Shown: positions 1-8,728, numbered from the stretch's first letter. The stretch: DNA of 64,000 bases from Lachnospiraceae bacterium (GCA_021769135.1 JAETTM010000005.1:1-64000), one strand, 5' to 3'. Translations and numbers: made by a program. Notes: generated from the letters alone by a model not told the origin.

Positions 1-88
1 TTTTATATAGTCAAGCTAACAGTGACGAATGACAACTTTATTCAGTCGAAATGAAAGCACAAATACCTACACTGATGGAGGTGACGAC

Positions 89-489
89 ATGGGAAATTAG
101 CTGTATTTGATATATCAGAACCGGGCGGCATAACTGCAGAAAAGCTGCTCATGTTGTTAAGCACCCGTCAGCGTCAGGAATTGGTAAACTATCTTCTCGA
201 TTCCCAGAAACAACAAAATAATCTTGCTGACAGCCAATGTATCATTTCCGAAACTTATAAAGTGCAAACACTTATTGATGAACCGTTTACAGAGATTCAA
301 GTGGACGATTTATATTTCTGCCAAGAACAACGGCTTGTATGTATTAGCGAGCAGGTAATTGAATTAACCGCTAAAGAATTTGACATTCTTGCTTTGTTAA
401 TCACTCACCCGAAGCGGGTATTTACTTATGAGTTGATTATGGAATTGGTCTGGAATGAGGATTATTCCGGCAGGCTCCGCCTTATCTGA
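89..489 (+). pseudogene. Broken OmpR-type winged-helix regulator fragment
   Basis: The readable part has a winged-helix DNA-binding C-terminus (ELTAKEFDILALL, then a HPKRVFTYELI segment) typical of OmpR/PhoB-type regulators, but no receiver domain. A GGAGGTGA site at 77-84 precedes an ATG at 89, and that frame stops after three codons (ATGGGAAATTAG). A one-base shift continues as KLAVFDISEPGG into the main ORF, so the true start appears frameshifted. The 3' end is also cut: the winged helix stops after NEDYS and runs into unrelated residues. Both ends being damaged points to a remnant left by element decay. The domain call is by motif recognition only. Confidence 0.6.
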
Positions 490-503
490 TTGGAGGTGCC
501 TAT

Positions 504-614
504 TTGAAAAGAGCAGGAAATGTTCCTATACAGACACAGGAGGATGTGCATATCCAGGAATTCCTGGATATGATTGCGCCCTCCGTCATCAGGTTTGAAA
601 CAGACCGCTTGTAA
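504..614 (+). pseudogene. VirB4-like conjugal transfer ATPase N-terminal fragment
   Basis: A short frame reads LKRAGNVPIQTQED followed by EFLDMIAPSVIRFETD. It resembles the N-terminus of VirB4-type conjugation ATPases of clostridial integrative elements, where an EFLDMIAPSVI-like stretch occurs. It could initiate at a TTG behind a GGAGGTG site at 492-498, and it stops at TAA 612-614 after about 36 codons, whereas the full protein is several hundred residues. I read it as a relic of a conjugative element. The family identification is from memory and needs a search. Confidence 0.45.
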
Positions 615-626
615 TGATTGCAGTAG

Positions 627-746
627 GATATTATTCTTTTCATGCCGGCTATTTTAGGCTCTGTAGCACTGGCATATTACCTTGCATGGCGGAAGGTGCG
701 GGAAATCAGCTTAGCGGAGGGCCTTAGAGATGATACAATGATATAA
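627..746 (+). pseudogene. FtsX-like ABC permease C-terminal fragment
   Basis: The frame after the VirB4-like relic reads DIILFMPAILGSVALAYYLA, then WRKVREISLAEGLRDD, and stops at 744-746. A hydrophobic helix followed by a basic W-R-K turn and an I-S-x-A-E-G-L end is how FtsX/MacB-type permease domains finish. Only the last ~39 residues are present and no start signal fits. With the two preceding fragments it makes a patchwork of unrelated gene ends, consistent with repeated deletion inside a former mobile element. Confidence 0.4.
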
Positions 747-837
747 AAGGAACAACTGGTATTTGCTTTTTAGCGCTTATCAAATTCTTTATTCTTTTCC
801 TGTATGTTTTATAATGACAATAAGGAGGGTGATTTTT

Positions 838-1221
838 ATGAACATGAATATTATATCAAAGTACTTACAATTTTTGCGTAAAAGCCATAACTACACACAA
901 GATGATTTGGCAAAAAAATTAGACATATCAAGGCAGGCGGTATCGAAATGGGAAACGGCAATGACCATTCCCGATATAGAAATTCTGCTGAAAATATCGA
1001 AATTGTACGGTATCACGATAAATGATATATTAGAACCCAGGATACAGCCGCAGCGTATAACGGATTTTGAGCAGATTGCCGCAATTCCTGAAAAAGAACT
1101 GAAGGAAACGTTGAAACAGTTTGACGCTGATTCCCTTACAACAGCTTTAATGGGGGCGTCTCCCGAAGTGAACAGCCTTTGTGAAAGGATATTTCCCGAC
1201 ATAAATTTTGAAATGAGATGA
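838..1221 (+). CDS. XRE-family regulator, probably truncated by an in-frame TGA
   Basis: The start at 838 (MNMNIISKYLQ) is chosen over 763 because AAGGAGGGTGA lies just upstream. Residues ~5-60 form a Cro/C1 helix-turn-helix (TQDDLAKKLDISRQAVSKWE). The rest is acidic with a SPEVNSLCERIFPDINFE stretch. The frame ends in TGA at 1219-1221, yet the same frame continues cleanly for 29 sense codons (GSIGRIRIDAVEDMQNQI...) to TAA at 1309-1311. That suggests a nonsense mutation in a gene about 157 codons long. The product may keep DNA binding without its tail. The target is unknown. Confidence 0.7.
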   Translation: MNMNIISKYLQFLRKSHNYTQDDLAKKLDISRQAVSKWETAMTIPDIEILLKISKLYGITINDILEPRIQPQRITDFEQIAAIPEKELKETLKQFDADSLTTALMGASPEVNSLCERIFPDINFEMR

Positions 1222-1400
1222 GGCAGTATTGGCAGGATTAGAATTGACGCTGTAGAGGATATGCAGAACCAAATAATCGCTATGATAAATTTACAGGCGG
1301 TTGACAATTAAAAGAACTTGAAGCCGAGGTTATGCAGTTGGCGTAATTGGCAAAACAATTTAACATCAAAATGACACGCACCTGCGGATGAGTTGGTAAA

Positions 1401-1442
1401 GGCGTATGGAACAGTACATTGTAAGCCATGCGTCTTTTTTTT
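1401..1442 (+). terminator. Intrinsic terminator before the iol region
   Basis: GGCGTATGG (1401-1409) pairs with CCATGCGTC (1426-1434) through nine pairs including two G-U, and eight T residues follow. It separates the decayed element from the inositol operon. Confidence 0.7.
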
Positions 1443-1604
1443 GCGTGCTTATGCGTGCTACATACATTGAAATGTGATAAATACACAAAACAAGCCATAT
1501 ATTTTTGTGAAAAGCATAGAAAATTAAAAAACATATTGAATTTATTGCAAAATCAATGCGCGTGTGCTATGGTAAATACATAAGGCAACATATAAAAGCA
1601 CGCA
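1442..1604 (+). promoter_or_regulatory. iol operon promoter with repeated GCGTGC operators
   Basis: This covers most of the 368-base gene-free stretch before iolC. TTGCAA (1545-1550) and TATGGT (1568-1573) are 17 bases apart, with TG at the extended -10 position, giving a plausible sigma-A promoter. TGCGTGCT occurs at 1442-1449 and again exactly ten bases later at 1452-1459. Its reverse complement AGCACGCA lies at 1597-1604, downstream of the promoter, and a variant TGCGCGTGTGCT overlaps the -10 region. One-turn spacing plus sites on both sides of the promoter suggests repression by looping. The LacI-family gene inside the operon is the obvious candidate regulator, by inference. Confidence 0.6.
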
Positions 1605-1679
1605 AATGCACACAAAACAATATGCGTAAAAAACCTGGACCAACCAGGCGGCGAAGGAATACGCAGAAATGAGGAAAAC

Positions 1680-2717
1680 ATGAAGTATATTGATTTCGAC
1701 GAATCCAGGCCTATGGATATCGTCCTGCTGGGCCGGGTGGCGATTGACTTTAATCCGGCTTACAATGACCAGGTGAAGGAAGAATTTAAACCTTTAAAAG
1801 AGGTGCATATGTTTGAGAAATATGTGGGGGGTTCACCGGCCAATATTGCGGTAGGCGTTACCAGGCATGGATTGAAAGCAGGATTTTTGGGAAAAGTCTC
1901 CGATGACCAATTTGGGGATTTTGTAGTGGACTATTTTAATGAGCAGGGAATCGACACATCCCATATTACCAGATGTACCGGAGGGCAGAAGCTGGGGCTT
2001 ACTTTTACGGAAATGCTTTCCCCCAAAGAAAGCAATATTTTGATGTACCGCAACTGCATCGCGGACTTGCAGCTTCATGTGGACGATATCGATGAGGATT
2101 ACATCAAAAACACGAAAGCCCTTCTCATATCCGGCACATCCCTGGCGGAAAGCCCTTCCAGGGAGGCGGCCATAAAGGCGGTGCTGATTGCAAGGAAAAA
2201 CAATACGCCGGTGATTTTTGATATTGATTACAGGGAATATAATTGGAAAAATAAAGATGAAATTTCCATTTATTATTCTATGGTGGCCAAAGAAGCGGAT
2301 ATCATTATGGGTTCCAGAGAAGAGTTTGATTTGACGGAGCGCCTGATTCGCCCGGGGATGACGGATAAGGAAAGCGCGGCGTACTGGCACGGGTGCAGGG
2401 CAAAAATTGTAGTGATTAAGCACGGGATGCAAGGCTCTACCGCATATACCTTTGACGGCCAGGAGTATAGCATTAAACCGTTTCCTGTAAAGGCGCGCAA
2501 AGGCTTCGGCGGCGGGGATGGTTACGGTTCAGGCTTCCTTTACGGTCTATATAGCGGATGGGAAATGATAGACTGCCTGGAATTCGGCTCCGCGGAAGCA
2601 TCCATGATGGTGAGAAGCAACAACTGTTCCGATTCCCTCCCCGGCTCGGATGAGGTATGGGAATTTATCAGAGAAGAAAAAGAACAATACGGCGAAATGA
2701 TAGCCCGCCTGACATAA
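1680..2717 (+). CDS. iolC: 5-dehydro-2-deoxygluconokinase (IolC)
   Basis: This PfkB/ribokinase-fold kinase phosphorylates 5-dehydro-2-deoxy-D-gluconate in myo-inositol catabolism, in the cytoplasm. The N-terminus has the beta strand MDIVLLGRVAIDFNP and the substrate-side motif GGSPANIAVG near residues 50-60. The C-terminal signature near residue 280 reads GFGGGDGYGSGF, which keeps the catalytic Asp of the usual GAGD but has Gly for Ala. The length of 345 residues is normal for IolC. It is the first gene of the operon and is preceded by GAGGAAA. The iolE, iolG, iolD and iolB neighbours make the assignment firm. Confidence 0.93.
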   Translation: MKYIDFDESRPMDIVLLGRVAIDFNPAYNDQVKEEFKPLKEVHMFEKYVGGSPANIAVGVTRHGLKAGFLGKVSDDQFGDFVVDYFNEQGIDTSHITRCTGGQKLGLTFTEMLSPKESNILMYRNCIADLQLHVDDIDEDYIKNTKALLISGTSLAESPSREAAIKAVLIARKNNTPVIFDIDYREYNWKNKDEISIYYSMVAKEADIIMGSREEFDLTERLIRPGMTDKESAAYWHGCRAKIVVIKHGMQGSTAYTFDGQEYSIKPFPVKARKGFGGGDGYGSGFLYGLYSGWEMIDCLEFGSAEASMMVRSNNCSDSLPGSDEVWEFIREEKEQYGEMIARLT

Positions 2718-2740
2718 CACCCCGCCCCCCACAGACAGGT

Positions 2741-2775
2741 ACTGGAAGGGAATTTGCGGAACTGGAATAGGAGGA
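2741..2775 (+). repeat. SD-bearing leader repeat, copy before iolE
   Basis: ACTGGAAGGG followed by AATTTGCGGAACTGGAATAG and GAGGA is nearly identical to sequences before the FucI-like gene (21070-21104) and pfkB (24297-24331). The repeat ends in the ribosome binding site of iolE. Confidence 0.75.
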
Positions 2776-2779
2776 GAAT

Positions 2780-3679
2780 ATGTTCAACAAAGAAAAAGTA
2801 AAACTGGGGATTGCCCCAATTGCATGGACCAATGATGACATGCCTGATTTAGGAAAAGAAAATACGTTTGAGCAGTGTGTAAGCGAAATGGCGCTGGCCG
2901 GGTTTACCGGTTCTGAGGTGGGGAATAAATACCCCAGGGATACGGAAGCGCTGAAAAAGGCATTGCAGCTTCGGGGAATGGAAATCTGCAACCAATGGTT
3001 TTCCTGTTTTCTGATTACGAAACCTTTTGAAGAGGTAGAGCGGGAGTTTCGGAGCCAGCTTTCCTACCTGAAAGCAATGGGAGCAAAAATTATCGGCGCA
3101 TCCGAACAGAGCCACAGCGTACAGGGAATGACGGATACCCCCATTTTTGGCCATAAATATATTATGAATGAGGAAGAATGGGATGTGTTCTGCAAAGGGA
3201 TGAACCGCCTGGGCAGGATTGCAAAGGATGAGTACGGCATTGCCCTTACCTTCCATCATCACATGGGCACTGTGGTGCAGGATGAGGGGGAGGTAGACCG
3301 CATGATGGAAAATACCGACCCGGAGTATGTCAGCCTTCTTTTCGATACGGGGCATTTCGCATATTGCGGCGTAGACCCGTTGAAAATGGTAAAGAAATAT
3401 TCCGGCCGGATTAAGCATGTACATTTGAAGGACATCCGCAAAGAAGTGGTGGAAAAAGTAAGGGCGGAGAATTTAAGCTTTTTAGATGGTGTCCGCCTGG
3501 GTACCTTCACCGTGCCGGGAGACGGGTGCATTGACTTTGTTCCTATATTCAAGGTGTTGGAAGAGAGCGGCTATGAAGGCTACATGCTGGTGGAGGCGGA
3601 GCAGGACCCGGCAAAGGCCAATCCGCTGGAGTATGCCATGAAGGCGAGAAAGTATATTGCGGAAAAGACTGGGTTATAA
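2780..3679 (+). CDS. iolE: myo-inosose-2 dehydratase (IolE)
   Basis: IolE dehydrates 2-keto-myo-inositol to 3D-(3,5/4)-trihydroxycyclohexane-1,2-dione. The protein has the xylose-isomerase-like TIM-barrel layout. It opens with KLGIAPIAWTNDDMPDLG, a family hallmark, and later has LTFHHHMGT, LLFDTGHFAYCGVDP and KHVHLKD, which carry the acidic and histidine metal ligands. At 299 residues it is full length. The start has GGAGGAG six bases upstream, supplied by the leader repeat. It lies between iolC and iolG on the same strand. Confidence 0.93.
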   Translation: MFNKEKVKLGIAPIAWTNDDMPDLGKENTFEQCVSEMALAGFTGSEVGNKYPRDTEALKKALQLRGMEICNQWFSCFLITKPFEEVEREFRSQLSYLKAMGAKIIGASEQSHSVQGMTDTPIFGHKYIMNEEEWDVFCKGMNRLGRIAKDEYGIALTFHHHMGTVVQDEGEVDRMMENTDPEYVSLLFDTGHFAYCGVDPLKMVKKYSGRIKHVHLKDIRKEVVEKVRAENLSFLDGVRLGTFTVPGDGCIDFVPIFKVLEESGYEGYMLVEAEQDPAKANPLEYAMKARKYIAEKTGL

Positions 3680-3801
3680 GGGGATAAAAGGAAGGAAACA
3701 GCAAAAACGTAAATAGGTAAAATAGGCAAAAATGATGGGAAAAGATACGGTATCCGGATTGTGCAGGGCTTATTGCAGGCCGTATAGAAATGGAGGAAAA
3801 A

Positions 3802-4812
3802 ATGGTAACAGTAGGAATTATCGGGGCAGGAAGAATCGGAAAAGTACATGTGGAAAGCATTTGCACCAAAGTGGCGGACGCCAAAGTAAAGACTTTGGCA
3901 GACCCGTTTATGAATGACGCTACGGCACAATGGGCGAAAAATATGGGTGTGGAAAATATTACGAAGGACTATAAAGAAATACTGGCAGACCCGGAAATCG
4001 ACGCGGTGCTTATCTGTTCGTCTACAGATACCCATTCGGCAATTTCCGTAGAAGCGATTAAAGCCGGAAAGCACGTTTTCTGCGAAAAGCCCATTGACCA
4101 TGACGTGAGTAAAATTAAAGAAGTGGTGCGTGCCCTGGAGGGAAGCAATGTGAAGTATCAGGTCGGCTTCAACCGCCGCTTTGACCATAACTTCGAGGCG
4201 GTACAGAGGGCTGCCGCAGAAGGAAAGGTGGGCGATATCCATCTGATAAAAATTACATCCAGAGACCCGGAGCCGCCAAGTGCGGAATATGTAAAAGTGT
4301 CCGGAGGAATGTTCCTGGATATGACAATCCATGATTTCGATATGGTGCGTTTCCTGGCCGGATGCGATGCGGAGGAAGTGTATACGCAGGCGGCAGTTTT
4401 GGTGGATCCTGCCATTGGGGAAGCGGGGGATGTGGATACGGCGGTTATTACCGTAAAGATGGAAAACGGCGCGATTGCAGTAATTGATAATTCCAGAAAG
4501 GCAGTATATGGCTATGACCAGAGGGCGGAAGTGTTCGGCTCGAAGGGAATGGCGGCCACGGGAAATGATACGGCCTCCGCCATGGTGCTTTCCAATGGGG
4601 AAGGAGTGACGGGGGAAAAGCCGCTGCATTTTTTCCTGGAGCGCTATATGGATGCGTATGCCAAAGAAATCAAATGCTTTATAGAAGCGATTGAAAAAGA
4701 TACGGAAACCCCGCTCGGGGTGATGGATGGCCTGAAGCCGGTGCTTATGGGGCTGGCGGCAAAGAAATCCATGGAAGAGCACCGTCCGGTAAAAATTTCC
4801 GAGATTGAATGA
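3802..4812 (+). CDS. iolG: Inositol 2-dehydrogenase (IolG)
   Basis: This NAD-dependent Gfo/Idh/MocA oxidoreductase oxidises myo-inositol to 2-keto-myo-inositol, the first step of the pathway. The Rossmann motif GIIGAGRIGKVH is at the N-terminus, the catalytic-lysine motif FCEKPIDHD is near residue 95, and the C-terminal alpha/beta part has DMTIHDFDMVRFLAG. I chose the ATG at 3802 rather than 3790 because GGAGG at 3792-3796 then sits correctly as the ribosome binding site. The length of 336 residues fits the family. An adjacent paralogous function such as scyllo-inositol dehydrogenase is possible, but the operon favours IolG. Confidence 0.9.
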   Translation: MVTVGIIGAGRIGKVHVESICTKVADAKVKTLADPFMNDATAQWAKNMGVENITKDYKEILADPEIDAVLICSSTDTHSAISVEAIKAGKHVFCEKPIDHDVSKIKEVVRALEGSNVKYQVGFNRRFDHNFEAVQRAAAEGKVGDIHLIKITSRDPEPPSAEYVKVSGGMFLDMTIHDFDMVRFLAGCDAEEVYTQAAVLVDPAIGEAGDVDTAVITVKMENGAIAVIDNSRKAVYGYDQRAEVFGSKGMAATGNDTASAMVLSNGEGVTGEKPLHFFLERYMDAYAKEIKCFIEAIEKDTETPLGVMDGLKPVLMGLAAKKSMEEHRPVKISEIE

Positions 4813-4826
4813 TGAAAGGGGGGCCT

Positions 4827-5846
4827 ATGTCGGTTACCATCCAGCAGATTGCAGAGGCGGCAGGGGTATCGCGGGGCACGGTGGACCGTGCGTTGAACCA
4901 CCGGGGGAGAATCAGCCCCGAAGTGGAAAGCAGAATACAGCAAATAGCGGAACAATTGGGCTATGAACATAAAGCGAGAAAGAAAAGCGGGAAGAAAAAA
5001 TGGAAAATCGGGGTAGTCACCCAACTGGCGAAATCTTCCTTTATGCTGGAAATTAACCGGGGAATCCAGACGGCTAAAAAGGAACTGGCGGACCGGGGAA
5101 TTGAACTCCTGATAGAGGAAAGGGAGTCGGTGGATAAGGAAGAGCAGTTGGATGCCATAGAGCGCCTGGCCAGACAGGGGATTCATGCATTGGCGATTAT
5201 GCCCATAGAATGCGATGAGGTGCGGGATAGGCTCAACGGCTTGATTACAGAGAAAAAAATGCCCGTGGTGACTTTTAACTCCGATATCGTCGGAACGAAG
5301 AGGCTTTGCTTTGTAGGCATGGATAACCACCGCAGCGGCCGGGCAGCAGCCGGGCTCTTGGGGATGCTGACCGGCGGAAGCGGGAAGATACTGATTATTA
5401 CGGGGCATTTTAACAGCGCTTTAAACAATCAGCGGGTTGACGGCTTTGTAAAGGAAATAAAGCAGATATGCCCTGGATTGGAAATCGCCGGGGTTCAGGG
5501 GAGCTTCAACGATGCAGAAGAGGTGGAACGGATTATAGAGAACTCATTTGCAAATATTGCAGGAATCAATGGGATTTTTGTAGTATCCGGAGGGCAGGAA
5601 GGGATTGGCCGCGCTTTTGAAAAGCTGGCATGTAAGAAGCGCCCTTTTGTAGTTATCTATGACCAGACGCCCCGGAATGAAAAAATGATACAGGAGGGAA
5701 CGGTTGACTTCCTCATTGACCAGAACGGGTTTGAGCAGGGATACCGCCCGGCTTTTGTTCTGGCCGATTATTTGCTGAAAAAGCAGCAGCCAGAGAAGGA
5801 ATTTATGTATACGGATATTGCTATTAAGACGCGTTATAATTTGTGA
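4827..5846 (+). CDS. LacI-family regulator of the iol operon
   Basis: The N-terminal helix-turn-helix TIQQIAEAAGVSRGTVDRAL is followed by a periplasmic-binding-protein-like sensor domain from about residue 60 (GVVTQLAKSSFMLEINRGIQ; DNHRSGRAAAGLL; IYDQTPRNEKMIQ). The start at 4827 has AAAGGGGGG upstream, while the ORF-track start at 4809 overlaps the iolG stop. The gene sits inside the operon, so autoregulation with an inositol-derived inducer is likely. Typical Bacillus iol control uses the DeoR-type IolR, so a LacI-type regulator here is a different solution. The operator sites at 1442-1604 are its probable targets, by inference. Confidence 0.85.
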   Translation: MSVTIQQIAEAAGVSRGTVDRALNHRGRISPEVESRIQQIAEQLGYEHKARKKSGKKKWKIGVVTQLAKSSFMLEINRGIQTAKKELADRGIELLIEERESVDKEEQLDAIERLARQGIHALAIMPIECDEVRDRLNGLITEKKMPVVTFNSDIVGTKRLCFVGMDNHRSGRAAAGLLGMLTGGSGKILIITGHFNSALNNQRVDGFVKEIKQICPGLEIAGVQGSFNDAEEVERIIENSFANIAGINGIFVVSGGQEGIGRAFEKLACKKRPFVVIYDQTPRNEKMIQEGTVDFLIDQNGFEQGYRPAFVLADYLLKKQQPEKEFMYTDIAIKTRYNL

Positions 5847-5880
5847 TACGGTCATTTTGGCTAAAGTTTGCAGATTATAG

Positions 5881-5938
5881 GTAACAGTTTGGCTCGGGAC
5901 TTTGCATTTGCTGCAAAGTCTTGATTGAAACTGTTATG
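5881..5938 (+). repeat. GTAACAGTT-family palindromic repeat, long form (copy A)
   Basis: The copy begins GTAACAGTTT and ends AAACTGTTAT. Inside is a perfect hairpin with arms GACTTTGCA and TGCAAAGTC around TTTGC. It lies between lacI and iolD. It is related to copies at 10832 and 26314, which share a TTTGC-CTTGC-GCAAAG core. Confidence 0.8.
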
Positions 5939-5964
5939 ATTATAGAAAGGGCAAGGTTATTGGT

Positions 5965-7896
5965 ATGGAGAAAACAGTTCGTTTGACAACCGCCCAGGCG
6001 ATTGTAAGGTTTTTGGATAATCAATATGTTTCCATGGATGGGAAGGAAACAAAGTTTGTGGAGGGATTTTTTACTATTTTCGGCCATGGCATTGCGGTAG
6101 GACTAGGGGAGGCGTTGGATACAATGCCGGGAAGCCTGCGGGTGATGCAAGGCAGGAATGAGCAGGGGATGTGCCATGCGGCAATTGCTTTTGCGAAGCA
6201 GAACCAAAGGAAGAGAATTATAGCCTGCGCCTCTTCCGTGGGGCCGGGGGCGGCTAACATGGTGACCGCCTGTGCCACCGCCACGGTAAATAACATTCCG
6301 CTTCTTGTATTTCCGGCGGATACTTTTGCTTCCAGGCAGCCCGACCCGGTGCTGCAGCAGCTGGAGCAGAGCGCATCGCTGGCGGTGTCCACCAATGACG
6401 CATTCCGGCCGGTGTGCAAGTACTGGGATAGGGTGATGCGCCCGGAGATGGTAATGACGGCGCTGATTAATGCAATGCGCGTTCTGACAGACCCGGCGGA
6501 GACCGGCGCATGCTGCATTGCCCTGCCCCAGGATGTGGAAGGGGAATCCTTCGATTATCCGGAGTATTTTTTTGAAAAAAGGGTACACCGGATTACAAGG
6601 CCTGTGGCGGTGGAAGAAGAATTGGAAGATGTGGCTGAAGTCATCGCAGGGGCCAAGAAGCCTTTGGTGATTGTGGGCGGCGGCGTCCGTTATTCGGATG
6701 CGGGCAAGTGCGTGGAAGATTTCTGCGAAGAATTCAAAATCCCTTTTGGAGAGACACAGGCAGGAAAAAGCGCATGCGTTTCCAGCCATCCCTATTGCCT
6801 GGGAGGCATTGGCGTGACGGGCACATATGCGGCCAATATCATCGGGAAAGATGCGGATGTGGTAATTGCCATAGGTTCTCGGATGTCTGATTTCACTACC
6901 AGCTCCAAACATCTTTTCCAAAAGGAAGGCGTAAAATTTGTTTCTATCAATAACTGCCGTTTCCATGCGTATAAAATGGATGCGGTAAAAGCGGTGGGGG
7001 ATGCGAAGGCGACGGTGGAAGCCTTGGCTGCAAAGCTGCGGGGGATGGGCTATCAATCCGCCTATACTACGGAGATTGCCGAGGCGAAAAAGGCCTGGGA
7101 GGAAGAAATGGAGCGCCTTGGGAGCATCGCATATACAGGGGAAGGCTTTGAGCCTATGATAAAAGCCAGAGATCCAAGAACCATTCCGGAATTCGTGGCG
7201 CTGACAAAGGGCAGGATTACCCAGACCGCGGCTCTTGCGGCTATCCGCCGCTGTATCGATAAGGACGCGGTGGTTATTACGGCAGGAGGTTCGCTGCCTA
7301 GCTGTATGCAGAGAATGTGGACTACGGACAGGCGGGGCGGCTATCATGCGGAATACGGCTATTCCTGTATGGGGTATGAAGTGGCGGCTACGTTGGGCGT
7401 AAAATTTGCGGAGCCGGAAACGGAAGTATATTGCGTGGTGGGCGATTCCAGCTTTCAGATGCTCCATAGCGAGATTATGACGATTATGCAGGAAAAACAG
7501 AAAGTAAATATTCTGGTATTTGATAATTGCGGCTTCGGATGCATTAATAATCTGGAAATGAACCATGGGATTGGGAGCCTTGCCACCGAATTCCGCTATA
7601 CAGACGGAAAGAAACCGAGCGGGGATTTGATTCCGGTGGATTATGCGAAAATAGCCGAAGGATATGGCCTGCATTCTTATACATGCCGGACAATAGAAGA
7701 ACTGGAAAAGGCTTTAGAGGATGGGAAAAAGCAGACGGCGGCATGCCTGTTTGACCTGAAAGTCATTCCCAAGACGATGACAGACGGATATGAGTCTTGG
7801 TGGAATGTGGGGATTGCGACTACATCGGTGAAAGCATCGGTCAGGGAGGCCTGCGAGGGTGTGATGAAGGGCAGGAGCGAGTCCAGGGCCTATTAG
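5965..7896 (+). CDS. iolD: 3D-(3,5/4)-trihydroxycyclohexane-1,2-dione acylhydrolase (IolD)
   Basis: This thiamine-diphosphate enzyme opens the inositol ring to give 5-deoxy-D-glucuronate. The N-terminal pyrimidine-binding domain includes FGHGIAVGLGEAL with the activating Glu. The central domain has KKPLVIVGGGVRYSDAG. The C-terminal domain carries the cofactor motif CVVGDSSFQMLHSEI followed by FDNCGFGCINNLEM, a GDS...N variant of the usual GDG...NN signature. At 643 residues it is full length for IolD and longer than most acetolactate synthase relatives. The start is separated from lacI by palindromic repeat A. Confidence 0.93.
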   Translation: MEKTVRLTTAQAIVRFLDNQYVSMDGKETKFVEGFFTIFGHGIAVGLGEALDTMPGSLRVMQGRNEQGMCHAAIAFAKQNQRKRIIACASSVGPGAANMVTACATATVNNIPLLVFPADTFASRQPDPVLQQLEQSASLAVSTNDAFRPVCKYWDRVMRPEMVMTALINAMRVLTDPAETGACCIALPQDVEGESFDYPEYFFEKRVHRITRPVAVEEELEDVAEVIAGAKKPLVIVGGGVRYSDAGKCVEDFCEEFKIPFGETQAGKSACVSSHPYCLGGIGVTGTYAANIIGKDADVVIAIGSRMSDFTTSSKHLFQKEGVKFVSINNCRFHAYKMDAVKAVGDAKATVEALAAKLRGMGYQSAYTTEIAEAKKAWEEEMERLGSIAYTGEGFEPMIKARDPRTIPEFVALTKGRITQTAALAAIRRCIDKDAVVITAGGSLPSCMQRMWTTDRRGGYHAEYGYSCMGYEVAATLGVKFAEPETEVYCVVGDSSFQMLHSEIMTIMQEKQKVNILVFDNCGFGCINNLEMNHGIGSLATEFRYTDGKKPSGDLIPVDYAKIAEGYGLHSYTCRTIEELEKALEDGKKQTAACLFDLKVIPKTMTDGYESWWNVGIATTSVKASVREACEGVMKGRSESRAY

Positions 7897-7931
7897 GGGA
7901 AAGGATGAGATGGAAAGGAAGAGCGGCAGGA

Positions 7932-8714
7932 ATGGGAAAATTATTTGGATATCCTGTATTTGATGAGACAGGAGAAATGATTCTTACTACTTATGATAAT
8001 GAATATAAAGAAATGATGATGGACATCCGGCTCTACCGGATGAAAGAGAAGGAAAGCAGAAAATTTTACAGGGAGGGGGAGGAAATGGCCATTCTTCTTC
8101 TTTCCGGTGAGGTTGTCTATGAATGGGAAGGGGAAAAGGGCGAAGCGGCAAGAAAAGACGTATTTACGGAAGGCCCCTGGTGCCTGCATGTAGCCAGGCA
8201 AAAGGAAGTGACGGTTACGGCGGGGAAGGAGACGGAGATTCTCGTTCAGTGCACCCACAATGAACGCGCTTTTGCAAGCCGCCTGTATCGGCCGGAAGAT
8301 GCGCCCTGGGGTTATTCCTGCGTGGGAAAATTCGGCAATGTGGCGAAAAGGAGGGTGAGTACTATTTTTGACCATGACATCTGCCCGGAATCCAATATGG
8401 TTTTGGGGGAAGTGCTGAACGATAAAGGGAACTGGTCGGGGTATCTGCCCCATAGGCATCCCCAGCCGGAGACTTACCTGTTTAAATTCGACAGGCCGGA
8501 AGGATTCGGCGCCAGCTTCGTGGGGGATAATGTATTTAAGAGCGTGAACAACAGCTTTTCCGCGATTCCTGGCGGCGAGCTGCATCCGCAGGCAGTGGCC
8601 CCGGGATTTCAGATGTACACTTGCTGGATGATACGGCATTTGGAGGGCAACCCATGGCTCCAAACGGACAGGTGTGAAGATGAAAGATATGTATGGCTGC
8701 ATGAAAGCCCTTAA
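7932..8714 (+). CDS. iolB: 5-deoxy-glucuronate isomerase (IolB)
   Basis: IolB isomerises 5-deoxy-D-glucuronate to 5-dehydro-2-deoxy-D-gluconate, the substrate of IolC. It is a double-cupin protein. The metal-binding region reads SGYLPHRHPQPETYLFKF, and a second half contains GGELHPQAVAPGFQMY. The ORF track begins inside iolD. I prefer ATG 7932 (MGKLFGYPVFDE) because family-like sequence begins there, although ATG 7905 behind AGGGGAAAGG is also possible. The length from 7932 is 260 residues, slightly short of the ~270 usual. Confidence 0.87.
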   Translation: MGKLFGYPVFDETGEMILTTYDNEYKEMMMDIRLYRMKEKESRKFYREGEEMAILLLSGEVVYEWEGEKGEAARKDVFTEGPWCLHVARQKEVTVTAGKETEILVQCTHNERAFASRLYRPEDAPWGYSCVGKFGNVAKRRVSTIFDHDICPESNMVLGEVLNDKGNWSGYLPHRHPQPETYLFKFDRPEGFGASFVGDNVFKSVNNSFSAIPGGELHPQAVAPGFQMYTCWMIRHLEGNPWLQTDRCEDERYVWLHESP

Positions 8715-8728
8715 GGAAAGGAGAAAAG

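Noticed and set aside
1312-1534. Short minus-strand ORF 1280-1534 before the iol promoter
   Set aside because: It has no ribosome binding site, its sequence is unlike any family and it overlaps the terminator and operator sites.
3580-4782. 400-residue minus-strand ORF opposite iolE/iolG
   Set aside because: Same pattern of antisense composition over two well-supported genes.
6103-7674. 523-residue minus-strand ORF opposite iolD
   Set aside because: It lies wholly within iolD, has no ribosome binding site and reads as His/Arg/Phe-rich antisense sequence; it is a shadow.
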